Assembly: GCA_902168115.1 (NCBI GenBank)
Contig: CABHPB010000068.1
Location: forward strand, 1 to 64,000
DNA from: an uncultured Methylopila sp.
Lineage (GTDB): Bacteria; Pseudomonadota; Alphaproteobacteria; Rhizobiales; Methylopilaceae
DNA: 64,000 nt
Direction: 5' to 3'
Of this stretch, positions 54,807 to 63,064 are shown one piece after another. The position numbers were made by a program, and so were the translations under genes. The notes under the pieces are model-generated. The model had not been told where the DNA came from. It made no database searches and saw only the letters and a program-made list of their open reading frames with translations. Each line of letters opens with the position of its first letter. The stretch's first letter is position 1.

Positions 54807-55462
54807 TGGCGGGACGTCTCGTCACCTTCGAGGGCGGGGAGGGCGTCGGCAAGTCGACGCAGATCCGTCGCCTCGCCGACCGCCTGAAGGAGCTCGGCCA
54901 GGATGTCGTCGTCACGCGCGAGCCGGGCGGCTCGCCCCGCGCCGAGCGGCTGCGCGAAACGCTTCTGTCGGGCGGCGCGAAGGCGTTCGGGACCTTCGCG
55001 GAGACCGCGCTGATCGCCTCGGCGCGCGCCGATCACGTCGACCGAGTCATCCGGCCGGCGATCCAGCGCGGCGCGATCGTTCTGTGCGACCGCTACGTCG
55101 ACTCCACCCGGGCCTATCAAGGGTCCCTCGGCGGGCTCGACCGCGCCATCATCCGCTCGCTGGAACGCGTCGCGACGACCGGCGCGTGGCCGGACCTCAC
55201 CGTCATTCTCGACCAGCCGGTGGAGCGTAGCCTCGAGCGCGTGGCGCGCCGCGCGCAGGGCGCGGCCGCAGACCGGTTCGAATCGGAAGGGCGCGACTTC
55301 CACGTCAGGCTGCGGGCCGCCTTCGTCGAGATCGCGCGCGACGAGCCGGAGCGCTGCGTGCTCGTCGACGCGGAAGGCCCCGAGCCGGTCGTGGCGGGCC
55401 GGGTCTGGGACGTCGTCTCCCGACGCCTCGGACTCGTCGACGCGAAGAGCCGGGCGGTATGA
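54806..55462 (+). CDS. tmk: Thymidylate kinase
   Basis: It phosphorylates dTMP to dTDP. The P-loop is FEGGEGVGKSTQI, the DR(Y/X) motif is CDRYVDSTRAYQG, and a LID-region arginine lies in ARRAQGAAADRFESEG. Length 218 residues is usual. The ATG at 54806 overlaps the carboxypeptidase-homologue stop by one base, and the holB start overlaps the tmk stop (ATGA at 55459), so the three genes are translationally coupled. The order dac-tmk-holB-metG-tatD is conserved across Rhizobiales. Confidence 0.97.
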   Translation: MAGRLVTFEGGEGVGKSTQIRRLADRLKELGQDVVVTREPGGSPRAERLRETLLSGGAKAFGTFAETALIASARADHVDRVIRPAIQRGAIVLCDRYVDSTRAYQGSLGGLDRAIIRSLERVATTGAWPDLTVILDQPVERSLERVARRAQGAAADRFESEGRDFHVRLRAAFVEIARDEPERCVLVDAEGPEPVVAGRVWDVVSRRLGLVDAKSRAV

Positions 55463-56517
55463 TCGAGCCCGACGGCCTGCCGGAAGCCGACCGGCGCGAC
55501 GGCTGCCCGCATCCGCGCGAGACCGCGCGCCTCGTCGGCCATGCCGAGGCCGAGCGCGCGCTGCTATCCGCCTTCCGCTCCGGACGCATGCACCACGCCT
55601 GGCTGGTCACCGGGCCGGAAGGCGTCGGAAAGGCGACGCTCGCCTACCGCATGGCGCGCTTCGCCTTCGCTCATCCCGATCCCGCGCTCGCCGGCGCCGC
55701 GACAAGCCTAGCGGTCGCCGAGGACAATCCCGCCTTCCGACGCGTCGCGCGGCTCGCCCATCCCGATCTTCTGCTCCTGAGGCGCGGCTGGAACGCGGAC
55801 CGCAAGACTCACTACGCCGAAATACGCGTGGACGACGTTCGCCGCGCGACCTCGTTCTTCGGCTCGACCACCGGGGAGGGCGGCTGGCGCGTCGCGATCG
55901 TGGACGCCGCGGACGACCTCAACGGCGCGGCGGCGAACGCGCTGCTGAAGTCGCTCGAGGAGCCGCCGGCGCGCACCATCTTCTTCCTTGTCGCCGCGAC
56001 GCCGCGCGCGCTCCCGGCGCCGGTGCGCTCGCGCTGCCGCGCGCTCGCCCTTCAGCCGCTCGCCGCCGCCGAGGTCGCCGAAATCCTTTCCGGCCTGCCG
56101 GAGATCGCCGACGCGCACGACGCCGAAGAGATCGCCAGCGCGGCCGAACTTGCGGACGGCAGCGTCGCGCGCGCGCTGTCGCTGCTCGGAAGCGACGGGG
56201 CGTCCCTGCGCCGCACGGTCTCGACGCTGCTCGACCGTCTGCCGGCCGTCGACGTCAAGGCGAGCCACGCGCTGGCGGAGGATCTCGCCCGCAAGGGCGC
56301 CGAGGAGCGTTTTTCCCTGTTCGTCGGGCTGGTTGGCGACTGGCTCCACGATCGGGTTAGGGCCGGCGCCTCGACGGGAGAGCCAGGCCTGCAGCGCTTC
56401 GCCGAAGCGTGGGAGAAAGCCACGCGCGCCGCGCGGGAGGTCGAGACCTTCAACCTCGACCGCCGGCCCTATGTGCTCGAGACGCTGACCGACCTCTCCG
56501 GCCTCGCCCGCGGCTGA
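55459..56517 (+). CDS. holB: DNA polymerase III delta' subunit
   Basis: Delta' is part of the clamp-loader complex. AAA+ features are seen: a P-loop-like [15 protein letters not shown] (delta' may or may not bind ATP), and the stretch [15 protein letters not shown] with SRC in RSRCRALAL, the delta' equivalent of the SRC motif that contacts neighbouring ATP sites. Length 352 is normal. It starts within the tmk stop (ATGA overlap). metG follows after 112 bp. The zinc-finger cysteines of E. coli HolB are not visible here. Confidence 0.93.
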   Translation: MIEPDGLPEADRRDGCPHPRETARLVGHAEAERALLSAFRSGRMHHAWLVTGPEGVGKATLAYRMARFAFAHPDPALAGAATSLAVAEDNPAFRRVARLAHPDLLLLRRGWNADRKTHYAEIRVDDVRRATSFFGSTTGEGGWRVAIVDAADDLNGAAANALLKSLEEPPARTIFFLVAATPRALPAPVRSRCRALALQPLAAAEVAEILSGLPEIADAHDAEEIASAAELADGSVARALSLLGSDGASLRRTVSTLLDRLPAVDVKASHALAEDLARKGAEERFSLFVGLVGDWLHDRVRAGASTGEPGLQRFAEAWEKATRAAREVETFNLDRRPYVLETLTDLSGLARG

Positions 56518-56629
56518 ACCGCCGGCCTTCGCTTGTGAGCCGGCTTGTCGCAGCGCGACGCCGCGTCCCCGGTTTCCCTCGCGGCGGGCAGGCTTTAGGG
56601 TGCGCCTCCCGCCGAGAGCCAAGATCGCG

Positions 56630-58192
56630 ATGCCGGACTCCAAGACCCCGTACTACGTCACCACCGCAATCGCCTACCCGAACGGCGCGCCGCATATCGG
56701 CCACGTCTACGAGGCGATCGCGACAGACGCGATCGCGCGCTTCCATCGGCTCGACGGACGCGACGTGCGGTTTCTCACAGGCACCGACGAGCACGGCCTG
56801 AAGATGGCGCAGACGGCCGCGCGCGAGGGCGTGAGCCCGTTCGACTGGGCGACGAAGAACGCCGCGCGCTTCCGCGAGATGGACGAACGCTACGGCATCT
56901 CGTTCGACCGCTTCATCCGCACCACCGACAAGGACCACTACGCCGCGAGCCAGGAGCTGTGGCGGCGCATGCAGGCGGCCGGCGACGTCTATCTCGGCAA
57001 GTACGAGGGTTGGTACTCGGTTCGCGACGAGGCCTATTTCGACGAGAGCGAGACCACGGTCGGGGAGGGAGGCAAGCGCTTCGCGCCCTCCGGCGCGCCG
57101 GTCGAATGGGTCGTCGAGGAGAGCTACTTCTTCAGGCTCTCTGCTTACCAGGATCGCCTGCTGAAGCTCTACGAGGAGCAGCCGGGCTTCATCGGCCCGG
57201 ACGCCCGGCGCAACGAGGTGCTGGCCTTCGTCAAGCGAGGCCTGTCGGACCTCTCGATCAGCCGCACGACCTTCAACTGGGGCGTTCCGGTTCCGGACGA
57301 CCCCAAGCACGTGATGTATGTCTGGGTCGACGCGCTCACGAACTACATCACCGGCGCAGGATTTCCGGACGAGTCGTCGGAGCTGTGGCGCTGGTGGCCG
57401 GCTGACCTTCACGTCATCGGCAAGGACATCATCCGCTTCCACACGGTGTTCTGGCCGGCCTTCCTGATGTCGGCCGGCCTGCCGCTGCCGAAGCGGGTGT
57501 TCGCGCATGGCTTCCTGAACGTGCGCGGGGAGAAGATGTCCAAGTCGGTCGGCAACGTCGTTGACCCGTTCGCGATCGCCGACGGCTACGGCGTCGACGC
57601 GGTCCGGTACTTCCTGCTGCGCGAGGCGCCGTTCGGGCAGGACGGCTCCTACAGCCACGAGGCGATCGTCGGGCGGCTCAACGCCGACCTCGCCAACGAC
57701 CTCGGCAACCTCGCCCAGCGCTCGCTGTCGATGATCGGCAAGAACTGCGAGGGCAGGGCGCCGACGCCGGGGCCCCTCTCGGATGCGGACGCGGCGATGC
57801 TGGCCGCCGCCGACGGACTGCTGGAGAAGACCCGCGCCGCCTTCGGCGACCTTGCGCTCCACACTGCGCTGTCGTCGATCTGGGCGGTCGTCGCTGAGGC
57901 CAACCGGTACTTCGCAGGGCAGGAGCCCTGGGCGCTGAAGAAGACCGATCCCGAGCGCATGGCGACCGTGCTGTACGTGACTGCGGAGACCTTGCGGCAG
58001 GTCGCGATCCTGGCGCAGCCCTTCATCCCGGAGGCCGCCTCGAAGCTGCTCGACCTGCTTGGCGTTCCGGCCGAGGCGCGCGGCTTCGACGCGCTGGGGC
58101 AGGGCGGACGGCTCGCGGCCGGCGCGACGCTTCCGGCGCCGCAGCCGGTGTTTCCGCGCTACGTCGAGCCGGCGGCGGAGGCCGCGTCGTGA
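56630..58192 (+). CDS. metG: Methionyl-tRNA synthetase
   Basis: A class Ia synthetase. HIGH motif HIGHVYE in [19 protein letters not shown] motif in [12 protein letters not shown], and a knuckle with [14 protein letters not shown] that lacks zinc-binding cysteines, so it is the zinc-less bacterial type. The catalytic core is complete and the protein ends at residue 520 without the C-terminal tRNA-binding dimerisation domain. [17 protein letters not shown] at 56630 is the start; an in-frame ATG/GTG upstream would add ten unconserved residues. tatD starts within its stop (GTGA overlap at 58189). Confidence 0.97.
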   Translation: MPDSKTPYYVTTAIAYPNGAPHIGHVYEAIATDAIARFHRLDGRDVRFLTGTDEHGLKMAQTAAREGVSPFDWATKNAARFREMDERYGISFDRFIRTTDKDHYAASQELWRRMQAAGDVYLGKYEGWYSVRDEAYFDESETTVGEGGKRFAPSGAPVEWVVEESYFFRLSAYQDRLLKLYEEQPGFIGPDARRNEVLAFVKRGLSDLSISRTTFNWGVPVPDDPKHVMYVWVDALTNYITGAGFPDESSELWRWWPADLHVIGKDIIRFHTVFWPAFLMSAGLPLPKRVFAHGFLNVRGEKMSKSVGNVVDPFAIADGYGVDAVRYFLLREAPFGQDGSYSHEAIVGRLNADLANDLGNLAQRSLSMIGKNCEGRAPTPGPLSDADAAMLAAADGLLEKTRAAFGDLALHTALSSIWAVVAEANRYFAGQEPWALKKTDPERMATVLYVTAETLRQVAILAQPFIPEAASKLLDLLGVPAEARGFDALGQGGRLAAGATLPAPQPVFPRYVEPAAEAAS

Positions 58193-59010
58193 CGATCGTC
58201 GACAGCCACTGCCATCTCGACTTCGACGACTTCGACGACTTCGCGCCCGAGCGCGACGCCATCGTCGAGCGGGCGCACGCCGCCGGCGTCGGACTGATGG
58301 TGACGATCTCGACGCGGGTCCGCCGCTTCGAACGGATCCTCGCGCTCGTCGAGCGCTATCCGAGCGTCTTCGGCACGGTCGGGACCCATCCCCACAATGC
58401 GCATGAGGAACTCGACGTCGCGGTCGACGAACTCGTTCGGCTGGCGGAACACCCGAAGATCGTCGGTCTGGGCGAGGCCGGTCTCGACTACCACTACGAG
58501 GGCGACTACGCCGCGCAGGAACAGGGCTTCCGCACCCACATCGCCGCCGCCCGCCAGACCAGCCTTCCGCTCGTCATCCACGCCCGCTCGGCCGACGAGC
58601 GCATGATCGAGGTGCTGGAGGAGGAGACGGGGAAGGGCGCCTTCCCGGCCGTCCTGCACTGCTTCTCGTCCGGCGCGGAGCTCGCCCGCCGCGGCGTGGC
58701 GCTCGGCCTCTACGTCTCGTTCTCCGGCATCCTGACCTTCAAGCGGTCCGAGGAGCTGAGGGCGATCGCCGCGGAGGTCCCGGCCGACCGGCTGCTGGTC
58801 GAGACCGACGCGCCCTACCTCGCCCCCGAGCCGTTCCGCGGCAAGCGCAACGAGCCGGCCCACACCGCGAAGACCGCGGCCGTTCTCGCCGACGTGCGGG
58901 GCTGGTCGCTCGAGAAGACGGCTGAAGTCACCACAGACAATTTCTTCAGACTTTTCAGTAAGGTCCCACGATCTGCTCTGGTCGTGAATGAGGCTGCGGG
59001 CGCGGCGTGA
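58189..59010 (+). CDS. tatD: TatD-family metal-dependent hydrolase
   Basis: A 273-residue TIM-barrel metal hydrolase of the TatD DNase family. Metal ligands are clear: [27 protein letters not shown], the histidine in VIHARSADE, and [11 protein letters not shown]. TatD proteins act as 3'-to-5' DNA/RNA exonucleases and, in some cases, D-aminoacyl-tRNA deacylases, so a role in quality control or repair is likely. The GTG start overlaps the metG stop by 4 bp, and its own stop overlaps the next start by 4 bp. TatD and metG are neighbours in many Rhizobiales. Confidence 0.93.
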   Translation: MTIVDSHCHLDFDDFDDFAPERDAIVERAHAAGVGLMVTISTRVRRFERILALVERYPSVFGTVGTHPHNAHEELDVAVDELVRLAEHPKIVGLGEAGLDYHYEGDYAAQEQGFRTHIAAARQTSLPLVIHARSADERMIEVLEEETGKGAFPAVLHCFSSGAELARRGVALGLYVSFSGILTFKRSEELRAIAAEVPADRLLVETDAPYLAPEPFRGKRNEPAHTAKTAAVLADVRGWSLEKTAEVTTDNFFRLFSKVPRSALVVNEAAGAA

Positions 59011-59807
59011 GCCTCAAGGTCACCATCCTCGGCTGCGGCTCTTCCGGCGGCGTCCCACGCGTCGCCAGCGGCTGGGGCAAGTGCGATCCTGACGAGCCGA
59101 GGAACCGCCGCCGCCGCTGCTCGATCCTGATCGAGCGGACGGGCCCCGACGGCGTGACCCGCGCGCTGGTCGACACCGGGCCGGACCTGCGCGACCAGCT
59201 GATCGGCGCCGGCGTCGACCGGCTCGACGCCGTCCTCTACACCCATGAGCACGCCGACCACAGCCACGGCATCGACGACCTTCGGCCGCTCGCGATCCAC
59301 GCGCGGGCGCGCGTCGACATCTGGTGCGACGCCAAGATGTCAGGCTTCCTGAACGAGCGCTTCGGCTACGTCTTCAAGAGCCCGCCGGGCAGCGACTATC
59401 CGCCGATCCTCAACGAGCACCGGCTGACCGCCGGGGAGGTCACGGCGATCGCTGGCAAAGGCGGTCCGATCGAGGCGCTGCCGGTCGAGGTGGCCCACGG
59501 GCAGGAGAGGGCGCTCGGCTTCCGCTTCGGGTCCCTTGCCTACATCCCGGACGTCAATGACATCCCGGACCCCTCGGCGGCGCTGCTCGAGGGCCTCGAT
59601 GTCTGGATCATCGACGCGCTGCGCGACACGCCGCATCCGACGCACTTCTCGCTCGACGACGCGCTGGGCTGGATCGGGCGGCTGAAGCCGCGCCGCGCCG
59701 TCCTGACCAACCTCCACACCGACATGGACTACGCCACGCTGAAGGCGCGGCTGCCGCCCGAGATCGACGTGGCCTACGACGGCATGGTGATCGAGACCGC
59801 GCCGTGA
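59007..59807 (+). CDS. MBL-fold metallohydrolase (PhnP-like)
   Basis: A 266-residue metallo-beta-lactamase-fold hydrolase. The metal motif is THEHADHSHGIDDLR, preceded by LGCGSSGGVPR and a later histidine in IDALRDTPHPTHFS. The family includes PhnP (cyclic phosphodiesterase in phosphonate use) and tRNase Z-like enzymes; with no phn genes nearby a generic nucleotide/cyclic phosphodiester hydrolase is more likely. It is adjacent to tatD in related genomes. The GTG start overlaps the tatD stop by 4 bp, and the next gene also overlaps by 4 bp. Confidence 0.9.
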   Translation: MSLKVTILGCGSSGGVPRVASGWGKCDPDEPRNRRRRCSILIERTGPDGVTRALVDTGPDLRDQLIGAGVDRLDAVLYTHEHADHSHGIDDLRPLAIHARARVDIWCDAKMSGFLNERFGYVFKSPPGSDYPPILNEHRLTAGEVTAIAGKGGPIEALPVEVAHGQERALGFRFGSLAYIPDVNDIPDPSAALLEGLDVWIIDALRDTPHPTHFSLDDALGWIGRLKPRRAVLTNLHTDMDYATLKARLPPEIDVAYDGMVIETAP

Positions 59808-60862
59808 GCCGGTTCCTGATCTACGGCGCGACGGGCTACACGGGGGCTCTCTGCGCCGAGCACGCCGCGAGCCGCGGCCTCGCCCCGGTCGTCGCCGGGC
59901 GGAGCGCGGCGAAGGCGAGGGCGCTCGCAGACCGGCTCGGGCTCGACTGGCGCGCTTTCCCGCTGGACGAGCCGGCCCAGCTCGCGGAGGGCCTGTCCGG
60001 CGTCGAGGCCGTTCTCCACGCCGCCGGGCCGTTCTCCGCGACGTCGAAGCCGATGGCCGACGCCTGCCTGGCGCGCGGCGTCCACTATGTCGACGTCACC
60101 GGCGAGATCGAGGTGTTCGAGGCGCTTGCGGCGCGCGACGGCGAGGCGAAGGCGAGGGGAGTCGCCCTCCTCCCGGGCGCCGGCTTCGACGTGGTTCCAA
60201 GCGACTGCCTCGCCGCGCATGTCGTCCGCCGGCTGCCGTCCGCCACGCGCCTTTCGCTCGCAATTGGCGGCTTCGGGGGCCTTGCGAGCGCGAGCCGCGG
60301 CACGGCCAAGACCATGCTCGAGGCCGCCGGCCGCGGCTGCCGAGTACGCCGCGGCGGACGGATCGTGGAGATCGATCCCGCGCCGCGCGGCGTCGCCGAT
60401 TTCGGCGCGGGGCCGAGACCGACGGTCGGCGTCAGCTGGGGCGACGTCTCGACGGCGTTCCACTCGACCGGCGTCCCCGACGTCGACGTCGCGTTCGACG
60501 CGACGCCGGCGATGCGCCAGGCGGCGGGCGCGCCGAAGCTCGCGCGAAGACTGTTCGGCGCGCGGACGACGCAGCGCCTCCTTGGCAGGCTGATCGAGAT
60601 CGCGATGCCGCCGGGACCGACGGACGAGCAGCGCGCCGCGTCCGGCAACGTCATCGTCGCCGAAGCCCACGACGACGCCGGCGGCCGCGCGGCGAGCCGC
60701 CTCAGAATCCCGAACGCCTACACGTTGACGGCGTGGACGGCCGTCGAGGCGGCGCGACGCGCGGCGGACGGCAAGGTCGCTCCGGGCTTCCAGACGCCCT
60801 CCAGGGCGTTCGGTCCGGACTTTATTTTATTGTTTCAAGACGTTGATCGGGAAGATGTTTAG
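59804..60862 (+). CDS. Saccharopine dehydrogenase-family NAD(P)-binding protein
   Basis: A 352-residue protein with an N-terminal Rossmann motif IYGATGYTGALCAEHAAS and the saccharopine dehydrogenase-like pattern that follows (AVLHAAGPFSATSKPMADAC, HYVDVTGEIEVFEALA). Bacterial members of this family are trans-acting enoyl reductases or lipid/membrane oxidoreductases; true lysine metabolism is unlikely. GTG start, overlapping the MBL gene by 4 bp, so it ends the metG-tatD-MBL chain. Its last 41 bp overlap the 3' end of the convergent cytochrome b561 gene. Confidence 0.85.
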   Translation: MSRFLIYGATGYTGALCAEHAASRGLAPVVAGRSAAKARALADRLGLDWRAFPLDEPAQLAEGLSGVEAVLHAAGPFSATSKPMADACLARGVHYVDVTGEIEVFEALAARDGEAKARGVALLPGAGFDVVPSDCLAAHVVRRLPSATRLSLAIGGFGGLASASRGTAKTMLEAAGRGCRVRRGGRIVEIDPAPRGVADFGAGPRPTVGVSWGDVSTAFHSTGVPDVDVAFDATPAMRQAAGAPKLARRLFGARTTQRLLGRLIEIAMPPGPTDEQRAASGNVIVAEAHDDAGGRAASRLRIPNAYTLTAWTAVEAARRAADGKVAPGFQTPSRAFGPDFILLFQDVDREDV

Positions 60863-61421
60863 GCCGTTCGGCACGCTTGCGCCATTTCGGCAGCATGCCG
60901 GTCAGGACGTCGTCGCGATCGATGAAGTGGTGCTTCAGCGCCGCCGCGACGTGGAGGCAGACCAGCGCGGCGAACAGCGCCGTCAGCCAGACATGCGCCG
61001 AAGAGGCGAGGGCGAAGGCGGCCTCCCCGGGCTCCACGACGTCGGGCGCCTTGAACAGTCCGAAGAACAGCGTCGGGATTTCGAGCGGCGAGGCCGAGGC
61101 CGTCGCCCAGCCGGACAGCGGCGCGAGGATCATCAGTCCCCACAGGCCCGCCCGGCCCGCCTGGACCAGGCGGCGTTCGGTCTGCGACGGCGGCGGCGGC
61201 GGCGCCTCCCGGAACGTCAGGTGCATCAGCCTCAGCCAGACCAGCGCGAGCGCGAGCGCCAGAAATCCGAAGGACTTGTGGAGCTGGTAGAGGTCGAAGC
61301 GCAGCGCCGCGTTCATGTCCGCATGCACCATGGCCCAGCCGAGCCCCATCAGCCCGAGGATCAGCGCCGCGCCCGTCCAGTGCAGCGCCTTGGCGGTTCC
61401 GCTCCAGCGCATGCCGGTCAA
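60822..61421 (-). CDS. Cytochrome b561 family protein
   Basis: A 199-residue four-helix membrane cytochrome. Haem-ligand histidines lie in ALHWTGAALIL (helix 1), LYQLHKSFGFLAL (helix 2) and HVWLTALFAALVCLHVAAALKHHF-type stretches in helices 3-4. The family transfers electrons, often to or from a periplasmic or quinone partner. Downstream of the YceI gene with a 4-bp overlap (ATGA), a pairing often seen in proteobacteria. Starts at 61421 and 61412 are both usable. Its 3' end overlaps the convergent dehydrogenase gene. Confidence 0.9.
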   Translation of the reverse strand: MTGMRWSGTAKALHWTGAALILGLMGLGWAMVHADMNAALRFDLYQLHKSFGFLALALALVWLRLMHLTFREAPPPPPSQTERRLVQAGRAGLWGLMILAPLSGWATASASPLEIPTLFFGLFKAPDVVEPGEAAFALASSAHVWLTALFAALVCLHVAAALKHHFIDRDDVLTGMLPKWRKRAERPKHLPDQRLETIK

Positions 61422-61978
61422 TGTCCCGGAGCGGCCTGGGTCGCGACCCGGATGGCGATCTCGTCCGCCACGATCGGAGCCGCCTCCCGGATCCCGAACT
61501 CGCGCCTGCTGATGACGCAGGCCGCCGTCAGGCGGACCGGCCTGTCATGCGCTGCGCCGTCGACGGAGACGCGGACCGTCAGCGGCCGCGTGACGCCGTG
61601 CAGCGTCAGGTCGCCCGTCACGTCGACATGCGATCCGTCGATCTCGCGCACGCTGGTGGAACGGAACCGCATCTCCGGAAAGTCGCCGGCGTCGAGAAAC
61701 GTCTTGCGGATGTAGTCGTCGAGCTGCCGGGAGCCGGTCTCGACCGAGCCCGTCGCCACGGTGAAATCCACGCGGCTGTTCTGCGGCCGGTCGAAATCCA
61801 GCGTGAGCCGTCCGGTGACGGAGCGGAACTCGCCATGCGTCTTGCCGAAGCCGATCGAGTTCACGTCGAACGCGACCTCGGCGTGGGCGACGTCGAACGG
61901 CCGCGGCGCGGCGGACGCCGGCCCGGCGACGGCCAGCACCGCCACGACGGCGGCGAGGCGATGGATGGATGTCGGCAT
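61418..61978 (-). CDS. YceI-family periplasmic lipid-binding protein
   Basis: A 186-residue protein with a signal peptide (about residues 1-23, ending GPASA). The YceI beta-barrel follows: VAFDVNSIGFGKTHGEFRSV, FTVATGSVETGSRQLDDYI and a C-terminal strand set. YceI-like proteins bind polyprenyl or isoprenoid lipids such as ubiquinone in the periplasm, which fits the partner cytochrome b561 encoded just downstream with a 4-bp overlap. MPTSIHRLAAVVAV at 61978 begins the signal; the longer frame to 62176 is not coding. A palindromic site lies upstream. Confidence 0.92.
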   Translation of the reverse strand: MPTSIHRLAAVVAVLAVAGPASAAPRPFDVAHAEVAFDVNSIGFGKTHGEFRSVTGRLTLDFDRPQNSRVDFTVATGSVETGSRQLDDYIRKTFLDAGDFPEMRFRSTSVREIDGSHVDVTGDLTLHGVTRPLTVRVSVDGAAHDRPVRLTAACVISRREFGIREAAPIVADEIAIRVATQAAPGH

Positions 61979-62080
61979 GGGGGACGTCCTGACTGTCAGG
62001 GGAATCGGATCGCCACCATGGACCTCGGTCCGGCTCGCCAAGCTGACCGCGGCCGTCAGCCCGGCGTCAGATTTAAGTTC

Positions 62081-62096
62081 CATAATATATCTTATG
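62081..62096. promoter_or_regulatory. Palindromic operator-like site between yceI and mazG
   Basis: CATAA (62081-62085), 6 bases, TTATG (62092-62096) form a perfect inverted repeat in an AT-rich patch that stands out in an otherwise GC-rich spacer. It sits about 100 bp upstream of the YceI start and about 125 bp upstream of mazG. The binding protein is unknown. Confidence 0.4.
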
Positions 62097-62218
62097 CGAC
62101 TCATGGATGGGCGCTTCGGCCTCGATCTTGAGGCGGTTTTCAGGCCCCCGGCCCCGTCGCGCCGCTTGACCGGCAAGCGCCGTTGGGCGACGCGTCGGGC
62201 GAACCAGCGGGGCCGAGC

Positions 62219-63046
62219 ATGACGCCGTCAAGAGACATCGCGCGACTGATCGAGATCATGGCGGCGCTGCGCACGCCCGTCACGGGCTGCCCCTGGGACC
62301 TCGAGCAGAGCTTCGGGACGATCGCGCCATACACGATCGAGGAGGCCTACGAGGTCGCCGACGCCATCCAGCGCGGCGACCTGCTGGACCTGCGCGACGA
62401 GCTCGGCGACCTGCTGCTGCAGGTCGTCTACCACGCGCGGATGGCCGAGGAGGCCGGCGCCTTCGCCTTCGGCGACGTCGTGGAGGCGATCACCGCCAAG
62501 ATGGTCCGCCGCCACCCGCATGTCTTCGGAGACGCTCACGGCCTGAAGACCGACGCCGTCAACGCCCAGTGGGACCGCATCAAGGCCGAGGAGAAGGCGG
62601 CGAGGGCAGCCGAGCGCGGGGCGGCGCCGGAGCGCGCGGCGAGCCTGCTGGACGGGATACCGGCCGCCCTGCCCGGCCTCAGCCGCTCTATCAAGCTGCA
62701 GCGACAGGCGGCGACGGTCGGGTTCGACTGGGACGACGTCGCGCTCGTCGTCGGCAAGATCCACGAGGAAGCGGAAGAGGTGTCGGAGGCCGTCCGGTCC
62801 GGCGACCGCGACGCGATCGAGGACGAGATCGGCGACCTGCTCTGCGCCGTCGCCAATCTCGCGCGCCACGCCGGCGTCGATCCGGAGGCCGCGGTGCGGC
62901 GGTCGAACGCCAAGTTCGAGCGGCGGTTCCGGGCGATCGAGGCCGCGCTCGCGGAGCAGGGCCGGACGCCGGCCGACAGCGACCTGACCGAAATGGACGC
63001 GCTCTGGAACGAGGCCAAGGCCGCGGAGCGCAAGGCGGCGGAGTAG
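62219..63046 (+). CDS. mazG: Nucleoside triphosphate pyrophosphohydrolase MazG
   Basis: A 275-residue enzyme that hydrolyses non-canonical and canonical NTPs to NMP and PPi. Two MazG helical domains are seen. The first has GCPWDLEQSF and the EExxE-type metal-binding helix (IEEAYEVADAI, then DELGDLLLQVV). The second repeats with KIHEEAEEVSEAVRSGDRDA and DEIGDLLCAVANLARH. MTPSRDIARLIEIM at 62219 is the start; the frame upstream (62183) is not conserved. It is divergent from the YceI gene and nearly abuts the convergent esterase gene (18 bp between stops). Confidence 0.95.
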   Translation: MTPSRDIARLIEIMAALRTPVTGCPWDLEQSFGTIAPYTIEEAYEVADAIQRGDLLDLRDELGDLLLQVVYHARMAEEAGAFAFGDVVEAITAKMVRRHPHVFGDAHGLKTDAVNAQWDRIKAEEKAARAAERGAAPERAASLLDGIPAALPGLSRSIKLQRQAATVGFDWDDVALVVGKIHEEAEEVSEAVRSGDRDAIEDEIGDLLCAVANLARHAGVDPEAAVRRSNAKFERRFRAIEAALAEQGRTPADSDLTEMDALWNEAKAAERKAAE

Positions 63047-63064
63047 GGAGCGCCCTGCCCGGTC

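Noticed and set aside
55270-55285. ggttcgaatcgg resembling a tRNA T-arm
   Set aside because: It lies inside tmk at the LID region and no acceptor or anticodon stem can be drawn around it.
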